From positions 13,074,835-13,138,834 of the forward strand of contig OX243821.1 in NCBI GenBank assembly GCA_945859605.1: a DNA stretch of 64,000 nt. The letters are read 5' to 3'. Positions 33,750 through 45,270 of the stretch are shown in pieces. Under the pieces are notes generated by a model. The model worked only from the letters and a program-made list of their open reading frames with translations, ran no database searches and was not told where the DNA came from. The position numbers and the translations under genes were made by a program. Position 1 is the first letter of the stretch. Each line of letters starts with the position of its first letter. Origin of the DNA: Lumbricus rubellus. Lineage: Eukaryota; Annelida; Clitellata; Crassiclitellata; Lumbricidae.

Positions 33750-33960
33750 TTCGAAGTGGGAGAATGGTTTCAGATTGTGACGGGAGTGCGACAGGGATGC
33801 TATCCCCTTGAATTTGTCCGTGGTCTCAGACTGGATAATGACGAGAGTGACGAAGGATGCTTATATTGGACTGAGATGGGTGCATGGTGAGAGGCTAGGG
33901 ATGTTGACTTCGCAGATGACATCGCCCTGTTAGACAATACCTAGGAGGTCAATTAAAGCC
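33750..33960 (+). mobile_element. Non-LTR reverse transcriptase relic
   Basis: Plus-strand translation gives WFQIVTGVRQGC and, after decay, DFADDIALLDNT. These are the VRQGC and FADD (catalytic YxDD-equivalent) motifs of LINE reverse transcriptase. The roughly 50 residues between them are shortened and contain stops, so it is dead. Confidence 0.7.
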
Positions 33961-34059
33961 AATTAAAGATAACATGCAGAACACAAGAAGATGCGCAAAG
34001 ATATAATTTTTATTCTAAGCTGTAACCTACTTTTGTTGAGTTTTAATTTAACTAATGAG

Positions 34060-34192
34060 GACATTTGGACTGGATGACTAAAAAAGGTCATCAACTTTTT
34101 GGCGGATACGAACAAAATTTGTCCCACACCAAAGGCCAATAATTTTTGCCACCCCCCCCCCCCCTCTTCCAAAGTTTACGTATCCACCCCTG
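34060..34192. repeat. CAGGGGYGGATCC-family MITE, right end
   Basis: GACTAAAAAAGGTCATCAAC, TTTTTGGCGGATACG, a poly-C run and the terminus GTATCCACCCCTG match the right half of the hAT-like MITEs at 16434 and 62795. The left end is missing. Confidence 0.6.
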
Positions 34193-34863
34193 CACGGGAC
34201 ACACAGGGCCGATTAAGGGACTGCCCCAGCGAAACTAAGAACATGAGTATTTCAAATAGATGCTTTTGCGCGCAAAAGTATTAATTATTACTTCCACGAA
34301 TTTCCTGTTTGTTGTCACGTTGTTAGTTGCTTGTTATTATAAAAAAAATATTGAAAGTGTCCAAAAATATGTTGCGCGAATGTCATATCAAAGTCGAATA
34401 TCATCATTGTAAAAACGGTTCGCGGACGTTTCGGAAGCTAGATTTATTCAATTTATTCCTTGTGTCCGTGGACGAATCGTCCGTTGACGAAACGTCCGCA
34501 TACGCTAAAACAATGCTTTTAAGAGAAGGCGTCAACTGTGACGGCTCTGCCGTCGCCATATTCAGTTTTAATTATCAAGGTGTCGTTTAACGTGAAACAG
34601 AAAAAGAGTTATATGTGATAATATTCAGGAAAAACACCGAAGGAATTTCGAACATCTGTTTCTTAACGGTGATTAGCACTGATTTTATAGTCATTTTGCG
34701 GCAAGAAGGCGCGGGAAAGCATCAAATGACGCCAGCATTCACTATTTAACAACAAATGTAGCAACCTAAAAAATCGCCTAGAATTTATTCAATAAGAACT
34801 TAGTAATTTAAGGTGCTTACGCAGAGTCTACGCATACCGGTAATTTAAAGAGTAATTGTCTAC

Positions 34864-35952
34864 CTTGAGCAACAAAGGCAATATTACTGCCGTCAGGCTT
34901 GTGATCGAGCTGTTGGACTGCTGCATGACTAAGTTTGTCCTCTAACTCTTGCTTTCGATGTTTCGCATTGTCCATCTCTTCTGGTGACTTCAGTATTCGA
35001 TCATTGTGCAGTGATATTTCAACCGCTGCGTCGTTTTGAGGTCCAATTGGTTCTTTTTCAGTATACTCTACTCTTCTTTTTGTCTCTTGTACTTGTGTTA
35101 GAAGAACCCTAGTGTTTTCCTGTGCCTCAAGTGCTTGATTTCTCAGATAATTCCAGTTCTCGTTCTCTTCTCTCAATAGCTCGCATGCTTCCCTCAACCT
35201 TTCATTTTCTGTTCGCAATGAAATCAACTTAGTATTGTTTTCTTCCAAAAGGTTATCCAGGTCACGAATTTTCTGCTGGTAGTAGAGCTTATCGCTCTCC
35301 GCTTTATTCAAACTGTCTTTCATTTCCATAATAATGGTGCTGTTCAGAAGCTTCTCGTCATCAAGTCGTTTGCATTTCGTTATTTCATTTTGAATTTGGT
35401 TCTTCAATTGTTCTATTGTATCTTCAAATTTCATTCGATCTTTCTTGCTTTGCAACTTTTCACTGGCCAATTCTTGTTGTAATGAATCCAGCTGTGTTCG
35501 CAAGACTTCATTTAACGTTGCAGCAGTCGAGTACTGCCTCAACTTTTCATTTTCTGTTCGCAATGAAATCAACTTAGTATTGTTTTCTTCCAAAAGGTTA
35601 TCCAGGTCACGAATTTTCTGCTGGTAGTACAGCTCATCGATCTCCGCTTTATTCAAACTGTCTTTCATTTCCATAATAATGGTGCTGTTCCGGAGATTCT
35701 CTTCATCAATTCGTTTGCATTTCGCTATTTCATTTTGAATTTCGGTGTTCAAATTTTTTATCTTATCTTCAAATTGCATACGGTCATTCCTTTCACTGGC
35801 CAATTCTTGTTGTACTGAATGCAGCTGTGTTCGCAAGATTTCATTTAACGTTGCAGCTGCTGAGTATTGCCTGGCGCTTTTCCGCAACTGCTCAAGCTCG
35901 ATGTTGGTCTCCACATTTCCGTCGGCAGTTTCTCTCCTCGTCTGATGGCATT
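34864..35952 (-). CDS. Exon 6: coiled-coil segment with internal duplication
   Basis: 1089 bp, phase 1 to 1, acceptor TTATTCTATACAG, donor AAG followed by GTAGAC. The 363 residues are almost wholly heptad-like and rich in E, K, N, Q, L, a long coiled coil likely to drive oligomerisation. Two tandem segments of about 115 residues are near-identical. Both contain TLNE(I/V)LRTQL, IIMEMKDSLNKAE and YYQQKIRDLDNLLEENNTKL. The matching DNA is almost unchanged over more than 100 bp (about 35210-35340 against 35540-35690), so the duplication is recent or homogenised. The C-terminal 90 residues are less regular and lead to the propeller. Confidence 0.85.
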
Positions 35953-36309
35953 CTGTATAGAATAACATTGATAATTAGCGATAGGCCTATACATGTAAAT
36001 AAAGAGGACACTGAGTGTGTCTGTATGACCGAGATGCATTTCCACAGTTTTCGAGCTTTTCACTCCAAACTTTCACCATTGTGTCGGTCTCGGCATGGGA
36101 CACCCCGTGGGGGTGGCGAATCTCTGTCACCATGGGGGCAAATGGTGGTGGGGCGAAAATCAAAATTTTTGCACATTGTGTGTTTGTGTGTCACTTGCAT
36201 TTCCACACTTTTTGTGCTTTTAGCACCACATTTTTGCGGATTGTGGGTGTATGTTTCACTGGCATTTCCACAGTTTCTTTTAACCTTTTAACTGGAGGGG
36301 GCGAGGTGT

Positions 36310-36450
36310 GATGGATGGATGGACAGACCGACGGACGGACGGACGGGGGAGGGAAGGAGAGGGAGAGAGAGGAGGGAGGGAAGAGAGGGGAAGGGGATGG
36401 TAGGAGGCAGAGGAGGGAGAGACGGATTGAGGGACGGATCGACGGAGGGA
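36310..36450. repeat. Purine-rich tract with GGAC repeats
   Basis: GACGGACGGACGG followed by a GGAGGGAAGG-type run on the plus strand. Such tracts can form triplex DNA; no function shown. Confidence 0.8.
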
Positions 36451-37354
36451 AGGAGCGAATGGGGCGTCGAGAAATGCCTGTCCTCTGGCGTTGATTGGTC
36501 CAATTGTTTAAAAAGCCGACGGGAATAAATGGTACGATTGCATAAATCGTGCGTAGGCTACTATAGTAGTTTTTCTGGCATCAGCCAGTTCCGCAGCACT
36601 TCCCGTCCGGATGGAGGTTGTGGCTGGCTAAGTAAGAGGGAGCCACAGTGTCGGAGGGCGGATTTGAGGGCGAGGGTACATGCAACTGTGACGTCCCAGG
36701 TCAAGCAACGACCTGAGTGCCACGGATTCAGTGCAAGGTCATCTGCTTTTTTTCTCAACCGACCTTGACAAACCCGGAGGTTCCTTAACTACTGGATGCC
36801 CACCTGAATGAAACCTCCGCATATAAAGACCCCATGTCGGCCAATTGAGACGCCATAATTTTATGTGAGCCTTCAGTGATTTAACTGGGTGGGAGGCCTG
36901 CAACCAGTGGTCCTCTGTCAGAGATAGATTAAGAATCAAGCAGAGACCAGTTCTCAAAACAGAATCTTATTTCTTGAGAAGAGGATGGTCCGAACAGGGA
37001 CCACAGCGGAGGATGTGCATCAGGTTAGGGGAACTAATTGAGCATCTCAGTAGAATAAGAGCGTCGTGTTTAGTGACGCTTACCAATCTGGACAAGGCCA
37101 GAGATAGCTCGGAGCATCTTGTTCAAGACAGGTCATGAGTGAATCCATCGTGGAGAGTGGGATGCCAAAAAGGAAGGCCTTTTCCGGTGCAATGATTGAA
37201 AAGCGACTGATTGGTTTGGCTAATTGCGAGTCGATATATGTGCCAAATGCGTTGGCGCGGAAGGTGTGCGACACAAGGTAAGATCATGAAGGTCAATATC
37301 AACTGCACTATTACTTCACTATAGTGTGATTAAATTTGTAAACCTAATTGTTTG

Positions 37355-37570
37355 TAGACGTACTTGTTATAGCGCCCTTTCAATCACTCCACTCACAGGC
37401 ACTCCAGACTACAGCGTGGACACTGCACCGGCGTTTCACGCCGAAGCGCTGAGCAATTGCGAGTCAAGGACTTGCCCAAGGTCTCTACGCGGCGACTTGA
37501 GGTGGATTCGAACCTGCAACCCTGCGGCCGCAAGTTAACGAACATACCCACTACACCACCGCGTCTCACA
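37355..37570 (-). repeat. tRNA-derived SINE copy, inverted
   Basis: Reverse complement of the family at 25290 and 25617: tail side TGTTATAGCGCCCTTTC, then TTTCACGCCGAAGCGCTGAG, GGTGGATTCGAACCTGCAAC (B-box region) and CTACACCACCGCGTC head. Confidence 0.65.
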
Positions 37571-38179
37571 AATGTAGCTTAATAACTTAATAACTTAAGT
37601 CTTAAGTGCTTCTAAAAATTCACTTTTCAATATGGCACTTCAAATGTAGCAGCCCCTTTACGCGATGGCTGCATGGGCGGAAACTTAGGGGACACTGTGA
37701 CAGGGAATGTGGTGAGGGACGGTCCATGCATTTGTCTCTCCTCCCATCGTTAAGTGTATGGACATGGACACTTCATGAATACAGTGGCGACGTTAAAATG
37801 TTAGAAGAAGAGATTTTCGTTCGAGCAAATGAATAAAAAAAGGTCACCAAGTTTTTGCAGAGAAAATGAGATTTTTTCCTGAAGATTTGGACCGAAGGAT
37901 TAAAAAAGGTAGTCAGAAATTTTGGTCGGCGCAATGATGGAAAATTTCGTCGGCGACTCAGCCAGTCTTCCGCCCGAGAGGTCGCGCCTTTCCTTTGGCC
38001 ACTCGTTCGTCCCCCACAAGTCTCCGCCCATGTCTCCGCCCATGAATGTCTTCATGTCAAAATCATTATTTATAGGGCCAATACACGCAAGAGATTTTCG
38101 AAACGGTTTCATGGTTCACTTCTTTTTAGTCTGGTAGGATATAATAGACCTATTTTAAAGTTTTATATATCAATATTAC

Positions 38180-38315
38180 CTTGAAGTAAAATATGTAAAC
38201 ACATTTTCATATTATCCTCTGGTTTATCAAAATACAACAGGGATTTGATTGCGATATCTGTCTGTAGACGAAGGTCAAGCCCTTTTAAGCTTGCTTGAAT
38301 GTTGACCCCTTTGGT
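38180..38315 (-). CDS. Exon 5: bridging exon of the CARD gene
   Basis: 136 bp between acceptor ATTTTATTTCAG and donor CAAG followed by GTAATA. It enters in phase 0 and leaves in phase 1, exactly what is needed to join exon 4 to exon 6. Encodes TKGVNIQASLKGLDLRLQTD, then IAIKSLLYFDKPEDNM and CLHILLQ, probably helical. No known domain. Without it exon 4 to exon 6 would shift frame and stop, so a transcript skipping it would encode a truncated CARD-CARD protein. Confidence 0.75.
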
Positions 38316-38830
38316 CTGAAATAAAATATCAGGATTATAATGTCAATAGTCAAAATTTTCTAACGATAACGGCCATCTCACTAACTTAGTGATTTCCATC
38401 AAGTAAATTAACCCTTTAATGCCGAGATGGTAGTAAATGGTATGGAAAATCCTACAGTGCTGGCCAAAGTATTAGAAACACATGAAAAAAACACAAAAAA
38501 GTGTGTGAAATTACATTTTCAATGCTATGCGCTAGTAATATCAGTGGTTTTTTTTAAATTGATTATATCTTTTGGTAATAGGTGGAGGTTAGTTTTAATC
38601 GAAACAAAATTTTCGGGAAATTTTCTTCTTTTCACTTAATTCAGTACATAGACAGAACATTAGAAACACACGAATCAAACTGTAAATAGTTTATGAAATA
38701 ATATTATCAATGCTCTGCGCTAGTGATATATGTGTTTTTTGAGTAGCTTATGTTATTTGCTTATGTAGGTGAAGGTCATTTGTCACTGAAATAACTGTTA
38801 TTCACGGAAAGTTTTACTTTTTCATCGAAA

Positions 38831-39890
38831 ATGGGTAAAATTAAAGATTTAACACCGCGGAAGGTTTCTGCTGTGAAAACTTTGATTAAGGAGCAGTGCT
38901 ACAGTCAGAGGGAGATTGCTAAGAAATGTGCAGCTTCTGTTAACAGAGTTAAAAGAGAATTAAGCTTAGATCTTGGACAAGATTTCTGTGAGGAAAGAAC
39001 CAAGAACAGGAAGTGTAGCGGCATGAAATCAAGGTTTTGTACTCGGACCAGACGAATTCTGATCAGACTCTGTAAATCCAATCGTAGAGCAACAAGTTGC
39101 GAGCTCTCTCGTCAGGTATCAGAGTATGGCGTAAAGGTTTCACCCAAAACTGTGAGACGCGAGTTGTGTAATGCTGGTTCCACGACAACTCGTCTACCGA
39201 CAACTCGTCTCCGGACAATTGGTCTAACGACAACTGGTCTACAGACGAATAGTATTGATGAAATAGAAGCTGGATCTACAAAAAAGGGTTTTAGCGTAAA
39301 TGGAAGCTGGATTGATGATTTTAATTCATGTATTCCGACATGCACCCATTTCTACTTCAAATCTAAAAATACCTCCATCCAGTTTCTATTTCAGATATAA
39401 AAATACCCTCATCCAGCCTCCATTACCTAAGCGGTTTTCTTATCAATCCAGCTTCTATTTCAGATCTAGAAATACCTTCATCCGGCTTTTATTTATCATG
39501 CGTTATTTTCGTCAATCCAGCTTCTATTTCACCAGTAAAAGAACCATCATCCAGATTCCATTTCTCTTGCGCTTTTCATCAATTCAACCTCCACTTCACC
39601 TCTAAAAACTATCATCCAGCTTCCATTTCTCAAGCGCTGGATAAGTTGTCAGTATATAGACCAGTTGTCGTTAGAGGAATTGTCCGGAGACCACTTGTCG
39701 TTAGACGAGTTGTCGGTAGACGAGTTGTCGTGACACCTGTAATGCTGGATTAACTGCTCGGAGTCCCGTTAAGAAAGCCAAACTCACACCAGCCAGGATG
39801 AACAAGAGGTTGCTATGGGCAAAACAGTACAAAAATTGGACTGCCAATGACTGGACGAAGGTGTGCTTCAGTCATGCACACTCTCATCAC
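38831..39890 (+). pseudogene. Tc1-like transposase remnant, interrupted
   Basis: From ATG: MGKIKDLTPRKVSAVKTLIK, then SQREIAKKCAASVNRVKREL (helix-turn-helix) and TSCELSRQVSEYGVKVSPKT, the paired DNA-binding domains of a Tc1 transposase. At residue 116 a GACAAC element interrupts it (39176-39737). After the 9-bp duplication the frame resumes with LTARSPVKKAKLTPARMNKR and YKNWTANDWTKVCFS, where the catalytic domain should begin. The DDE catalytic region is missing, deleted before the right terminal repeat. Confidence 0.8.
39176..39737. mobile_element. GACAAC element, complete, perfect 9-bp TSD
   Basis: 562 bp from GGTTCCACGACAACTCG to GAGTTGTCGTGACACC, flanked by TGTAATGCT at 39167-39175 and 39738-39746. 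The left block has CGACAACTCGTC motifs, then ATAGAAGCTGGAT units; the centre switches to ATCCAGCTTCTATTTC units; the right block has inverted GACAAC motifs. No coding potential. The coding frame of the interrupted transposase resumes cleanly after one TSD, which fixes the boundaries. Confidence 0.9.
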
Positions 39891-40357
39891 TGAAGCAATT
39901 AAAACTAACCTCCACCTGTTACCAAAAGATATAATCAATTCTAAAAACACTGATATTACTAGCGCATAGCATTTAAAATTTAATTTCACACACTTTTTAG
40001 TGTTTTTTATCATGTGTTTCTAATGCTCTGGCCAGCACTGTATACCCTCCTGCATTAAAGGGTTAATAGGCTATGTTCTGTATAAAAATTAATCTTAGAA
40101 CCAATCGCTTTCAACTTGTCTAAATTCCATTATGATTGCAAAGACTTCCTTCTCAACTGGTTGACTACTGTTGTTCAGTTTCTATCCTAAGGCTAACAGA
40201 ATCATAATGCAGTTGGACCGATAGTGAAATAAGAAAAGGTAGCCTACACTTACAAAACACTAGGTAGCCTACCGGTACCGAAGTTAAACTTATTTATTAT
40301 GAAAAAAGGCCTATACAGTTGAATAAGATCTAATCATTTCTAAGGGTTTATACATAC

Positions 40358-40644
40358 CTTCTGAATACTAGCTGTTTTCTCCTTATGGTTGGCCGTTGTT
40401 TGCTCCGACTTTGCATGTTCTTGGGCTGATTTTGATTGAATCCCTTGCTTTGATGGTGAAGCGGATGGAATACGTTTCAGTCCGGGTCTAGGAAGAGTTT
40501 TTGGCTGAAGAATTGGTTTTGAAAAATAACGAGCTGGAACAGAAATCTTTCTAGATTTCTGAACTTCTTTTGGTAGTAGCTTGTGACTTATACGCTTTGC
40601 TTCTTGAACTACTGATGAAACTGTTGCGGGGTCAGCAGATGAAC
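40358..40644 (-). CDS. Exon 4: linker of the CARD gene
   Basis: 287 bp, phase 1 to 0, acceptor TTGCGTCCACAG, donor AAG followed by GTATGT. Encodes SSADPATVSSVVQEAKRISH, then a basic Ser/Pro/Lys-rich stretch (KSRKISVPARYF, LPRPGLKRIPSASPSKQG) ending TASIQK. Low complexity and disorder-prone, a plausible site for phosphorylation or partner docking. A Tc1 relic begins only 36 bp upstream of its acceptor. Confidence 0.75.
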
Positions 40645-40680
40645 CTGTGGACGCAATCAATTTACAAAATGCATCAATTA

Positions 40681-41677
40681 CACCGTGACTCAAAAAAAGT
40701 AAGCCAAATTATTTTGCATATATCTCTAATACCTGATGACATATGATGCTACAATTTTCCAAATATTTAGAGAAGTGGACCAAGAATATGATTCCAAAAT
40801 TTCATGAAATAAAGTTGAACGGATAAAAAGATATGAATATTTAAACTTCATATACCGAAATTGCAGTTTACAAGCAATTTTCTGTCAGATTCAATAAAAA
40901 GTAAGCCAAACAATTTTTTTACATCTCTGATGTCTGATGAGTAATCATAAAAACTTTTTCCAGATATTTAGGGAATTGAACCAAGAATAGGATTCCAAAA
41001 TTTCATGTCATAAATGTGAAGGGATAGAAGGATATGGATATTTCAACTTCATCACCCGAAATTTCAGTTTTCAGCAAGTCTGTTATTGTGTAGACTTCAT
41101 TTCTCCCACATTATGGCCTCCGAACAGTCCAGATTTGAATCCTGTCGACTATAAAATGTGGAACGTGATGCAAGACCGAGCCTACCAGACAACAATTCAT
41201 GATATAAACGATCTGAAGCAATGCTTGTTGGAAGTGCGGGATGGCCTGAACCAGAGGATAATCGACGTTGCTGTTGCCATTGCAATGGCGCCAGCGCCCT
41301 CAGGCTTGCTTGCAAGCAGGAGGGGGACATTTTGAGCATCTTATTTAATTAAATTATCAAACCATACTGTTGGGGTCATATTGGTAGTTCAATTCTCTAC
41401 ATATCTGGAAAATTTTAGAATGATTAATCATCAGGCATTGAAGATAATAGGGAAACAGTTTATCGAATCTGACAGAAAATTGCTTGTAAACTGCAATTTC
41501 GGTATATGAAGTTTGAATATTCATATCTTTTTATCCGTTCAACTTTATTTCATGACATTTTTGAATCATATTCTTGGTCCACTTCTATAAATATTTGGAA
41601 AATTTTAGCTTGATATGTCATCAGGTGTTAGAGATATATGCAAAACAATTTGGCTTACTTTTTTTTGAGTCACGGTG
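40681..41677 (+). mobile_element. Tc1/mariner relic with long TIRs
   Basis: Ends CACCGTGACTCAAAAAAAGT and its inverse, flanked by TA. Inverted similarity extends several hundred bases inward. At about 41100-41335 the plus strand keeps the end of a transposase, LWPPNSPDLNPVDYKMW, the DDE/D region motif around the third catalytic acid, followed by decayed sequence to a stop. The rest of the transposase is deleted. Confidence 0.8.
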
Positions 41678-42089
41678 TAGGTGAATGCAGCCCACGGGCG
41701 CCCAACAAGGTTTAGCCTTTTCTGCAGCAGATTTACCCTTTGTCGGTGCGCAGTTGCCGACAGGGATAACACCCCATACAAATATTTATAACATGGCACA
41801 CTGACTCACCTAAGAAAAGGTTATAGGGCAACAATTAAAATCTTCGTTGGTGCGGCGCCGCCTCCTAGTTGCTATTTCTTCATATTCTAAAGAGCTCTGT
41901 CGCTCCCCTATAGGTGTGTGCACTGTACAAGAACCTCTTGCTCTCTGTTCCTCCACTCAGGGTGAACTCATCATTTCTAAATCTCAAATTTCTTTTAGAT
42001 AGCACCATGCTTTCTTTGATGTTGGTCTCGTGATATGGAATGAGCTTCCAATGTCATTTACGCCTAATGCCTGCGGTTTACTCATGCCA

Positions 42090-42175
42090 CGTTAAAACCG
42101 TCTTTCTCAGCCGGGTTTAGGTCGGGAGCGTTCCTCAATTATAACCTGAGGAAGCGCTATATAAATCTCCACAAT
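42090..42175 (+). repeat. SINE tail fragment
   Basis: GGTCGGGAGCGTTCCTC followed by GAAGCGCTATATAAATCTCC, the conserved tail of the tRNA-derived SINE family in this window. Confidence 0.5.
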
Positions 42176-42223
42176 GAATGAACGTCTCGAGTGAAGAGTG
42201 ACACATTTCACAGTGTAGCCTAC

Positions 42224-42523
42224 CTTTTCGTTTTCTGAGTTCCCTTGCCAGATGGTTTTGGCCCGAGTTTTCTAACGCTACTATAAATTTCTCAAAGTCT
42301 TCTGGGGATTTCATGATGAGCAGTTGAAGCAGTGACGAGTTCTTCTGGAAGCTATCATTTGCGCAGAGAATTGACTCTTTCTCGCGCATTGTCAACACAT
42401 TCTGTTGGTACAGCAGATTAATCAGTTCATGTTCTGTGTCCAATTTCCCTGATAATAACTCGAAATTTCGGCGAATCAAGTTTTTATGATCCGAAGCATC
42501 TCCGCTATTTGTTTCAGCAAATG
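42224..42523 (-). CDS. Exon 3: second CARD domain
   Basis: 300 bp, phase 1 to 1, acceptor TTCGTTCCAG, donor AAAG followed by GTAGGC. Encodes FAETNSGDASDHKN then a CARD: NLIRRNFELLSGKLDTEHEL, INLLYQQNVLTMREKESIL, SSLLQLLIMKSPEDFEKFIV and ALENSGQNHLARELRKRKG. Helix order and the terminal N-Q-x-x-L-A pattern are those of CARD domains. CARDs pair with other CARDs to nucleate caspase, NF-kB or antiviral signalling complexes. A symmetric exon carrying a whole domain favours exon shuffling. Confidence 0.85.
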
Positions 42524-42767
42524 CTGGAACGAATTTAACTTATTTCTTAACATCGTAAAAAAACACACCAAGAGTTGATAATAAGATATTGAATCTGAAT
42601 TCGATGTGGAATTTGAAAGAAGTAGGGCCAGTAGGCCTATGCGCTTCGTTAACACAATAAAACAGAACAAACCGCTCTAACATTCAGCTGTTTTGTGCTG
42701 AGCTGTAACCACTAGGACACCACACATGATCGTGCTGTCAAATAATGGTTTTATTAAGTTCGAGGCA

Positions 42768-42965
42768 GGGCTGTTTTTAAGGAATTTTTGGAACTGCAGT
42801 GCACAACCCCTTCTCTTTTTTCCCATCATCCATGGTAAATTACTTCCAATCGGAGGACAATGGCCTTTTTTGCTAGTTTTAACTGTACAGAAGTGCTTTT
42901 ACAACTGCACAAGTGACAAATCCATTAAGAACTGCACATTTTGTGAAGGCTACAACAGCGTGTTA
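42768..42965. repeat. ACTGCAC MITE family copy
   Basis: Begins CAGGGCTGTTTTTAAGGAAT, contains TACTTCCAATCGGAGGACAA and TTTTACAACTGCACAAG, and ends near AACTGCACATTTTGTG. Related copies at 14155, 28745 and, inverted, 57500. Confidence 0.6.
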
Positions 42966-43245
42966 CAAAAGCCCTGGTTCGAGGAGGGAACGCCATTTAA
43001 TTTGTAGGCTATACTGGGTTCTGTTGTTGGACCAATTTCATCACAAGTTGATAATGAAGGCATAGCGCATCCGTATAATCTATTAGTCAGAAATTTGCAT
43101 AATACACAGAGGAGATGGGCTACAATTGAGTACAATCCTATGCAGTAATATGGGCTTTAAACAAGTTGAAAAAGATTATTATTGGTTCTAGGAAGGGCTA
43201 TGCGCCGGTGTCGCGTGACAGTCTCCCCCTTAAAAGTCTCCCCAA

Positions 43246-43477
43246 CAGTGGCGCAACTAGGGGGGTGCTGGGGGGTGCTTGAGCACCCCCCAGGCTAAAA
43301 AGGTGACCCACACAATTTTTCCAAAACCGATGAGGTTTTTTTGGTGCGTGGGGGGGGGGGGTAGGGGTCATATTACACAATCAAGCAAGTTCCTTTGGCG
43401 CTCGATAATTCGCACCATCGGCGCTTACAATAATAATTCTGAGCACCCCCCAGGAAAATTTTCTGGTTGCGCCCCTG
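43246..43477. mobile_element. hAT-like MITE, CAGTGGCGCAAC ends
   Basis: Runs from CAGTGGCGCAACTAGGGGGG to GGTTGCGCCCCTG with perfect 8-bp flanks CTCCCCAA at 43238-43245 and 43478-43485. GAGCACCCCCCAGG blocks lie inside both ends. 232 bp, non-coding. Confidence 0.82.
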
Positions 43478-43704
43478 CTCCCCAAGACTTTATTTCGAAA
43501 CGGATTCTCCCACCCCCGGCGGATCTGTTTGAGAATAAATTGGCCCCCGGAGAATATATTCTGAAATAAATTCTACGTGGGGAGAGAATATTTCCGCCGT
43601 CCACGAAATAAACTATTCCCCGTTCAGCGTGAAATCGGCTACAGTTGCATCACATTTAGAGATGAGTATTCTAAACGGTTAGTTTACGTTGCCAGGTTAT
43701 ATAA

Positions 43705-44735
43705 TGTAACGGAATCTCAGCCGGCGGGTGGGAAGAGCGGATGCCTAACTCTCCCACCAGGTGGTAAGGCTTGCGTGTCGCACAAAGATGGCGCAAGTCC
43801 GGCCTCCGTCGTCTATCGAAGGGCTTAGCAGTGTTTCCCCAGTCGCGACGTCCGTACGAATCAACACGAAGACAAGCAGGTATTTTCAGACGATATATTG
43901 TAACACACGACTCCACACGTCAGAAGCAGGCATGCACGTGATACACCGCGAACTATCGAATCCCAGCAGCGGACGGTCATGCACCTCTCGGCAACTCCCA
44001 CAGCAATGGCTGACTACGGGGGCGCCCCACTGCGTCGAACACGGGCACTACGCGGCAGCGACGTACTGCGGCGGCGGCAAAGACAAGCACCGACGACCGA
44101 CTCTCAGCGACAACGACGGCAGCTCCCACTAGCGACTGACGGCGGCAACGACGACAGCAGCTGCTCTCGACGAACTGAAACCTCCAACACGGTGACTGAC
44201 TGAAGAACTCTCGATGACTGACTGCGTGCAAGCAGCACTTCTATTTATACAAGACCGAGGGGACAGGGGTCCGGACAGGGGTCTATGACGTCAGAGGTCC
44301 GGACCGGGGGCTGGAAGCGAAGGAGGAGGGGAGGGGACTACCACGTCAGGGATCAGGTCTGAGATCACTAGGTGCAAGGGAAGGGGAGGGGACCGCTACG
44401 TCAGAGGACCGGACAGGGGTCTATGACGTCAGAGGTCCGGTCCGAGGTCCGGGGTCTTCCCGCGCAAAGATCCGCGCATGCGCACTAAGGGGGGACCGAC
44501 GTCAGAGGTCCGTCCGAGGACTTCCCGCGCAAAGATCCGCGCATGCGCACTAAGGGGGGACCGACGTCAGAGGTCCGGACAGGGGACTTGGCGCGCAAAG
44601 CTCCGCGCAAGCACACGTGCCAACGACGGCGCGAATCGACCGCCAACGAAGCCAATTAACCGATAGCAAGATCGCGGCGGCGAAGGAGGGGGAAGGGGGG
44701 AAACTACCGCGGATGCACAGGCGAATTTCGCTACA
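43705..44735 (-). repeat. 3' LTR (element on minus strand)
   Basis: Begins TGTAACGGAATCTCAGCC in plus orientation and ends TTTCGCTACA. It contains duplicated GATCCGCGCATGCGCACTAA blocks and several GACGTCAGAGGTCCGGAC motifs (CRE-like TGACGTCA cores). No difference from the other LTR was found by eye. Confidence 0.92.
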
Positions 44736-45270
44736 TCCTTCTCCCACCACGATTCGAAATGTCCCTATTTCGAGGGGTCAGGACCCACGGGACCTCCCGG
44801 AAACAAAGACCCTCCCGTGACCGTCCGCATTAAACAATAACAGGCCAACGGGCCAATGGCAACATTCCTGCCTTTAAACGACTGCAAGTCGCAACAGTCA
44901 AACAACGTAGAAATCCAACTCGGAAGCAACGACTGTCTCTAAAATGTCCAGAGTCTCTTACAAGTCTATTCATAGAACGCAGCCAACGGGCCACAACAAT
45001 CAGATACTTAGTCTATAACACATAACATAGCCAACAGGCTAACGATACGAATCATAAAAGCGTGTTTCAACTTTGAAGCAAAGAAACAGGCCAACGAGCC
45101 ACACATAATGAACACATATAATTAACCGATGCTAAACTTAAGCGAACAAGAATGTCCATTATTCATAAAAGTCTCAAGTTAAATAGTTCACGAAGAAAGT
45201 CTCAACGTTCCAATGTTCACGTTCCACCCAAAAGTCTCAGAGTCTAATTCTCACTTCATAGTTTAAGCGT
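44736..45270. other. 3' untranslated region of the LTR element
   Basis: Starts (plus orientation) with the complement of the polypurine tract, then AT-rich sequence with repeated AACGGGCCA-type motifs. No coding content. Confidence 0.5.

Larger units (their letters stand above)
32721..34863. other. Intron 6 of the CARD gene
   Basis: Holds an AAGT microsatellite (32823-32970), a short TA run (33009-33036), a reverse-transcriptase relic (33750-33960) and a MITE right end (34060-34192). A GACAAC-like block, GTGGACGAATCGTCCGTTGA, lies at 34466. Confidence 0.6.
35953..38179. other. Intron 5 of the CARD gene
   Basis: Contains diverged tandem units around GCATTTCCACA (36040-36290), a purine-rich run (36310-36450), an inverted SINE copy (37355-37570) and GATTAAAAAAGGTAGTCA MITE fragments (37820-37930). 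The stretch 36560-37330 is unidentified and fairly GC-rich. Confidence 0.5.
38455..40040 (+). mobile_element. Tc1/mariner element, inactive
   Basis: Starts CAGTGCTGGCCAAAGTATTA and ends inverted with CTCTGGCCAGCACTG, TA duplicated on both sides. AAACACATGAAAAAAACAC-type sequence continues the terminal repeat. It inserted into the 70-bp piggyBac MITE and was itself hit by a GACAAC element. Confidence 0.85.
38408..40066. mobile_element. piggyBac-type MITE hosting a nested Tc1
   Basis: Outer ends TTAACCCTTTAATGCCGAG and CCTGCATTAAAGGGTTAA, with TTAA on both sides. The host MITE is only about 70 bp, like the copy at 17509-17579; the rest is a later Tc1/mariner insertion at 38455-40040. It lies in intron 4 of the CARD gene. 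Confidence 0.85.

Noticed and set aside
36529..37330. Possible protein-coding or retroelement segment
   Set aside because: GC content is higher than the surroundings, but no frame shows a recognisable motif or consistent splice sites.
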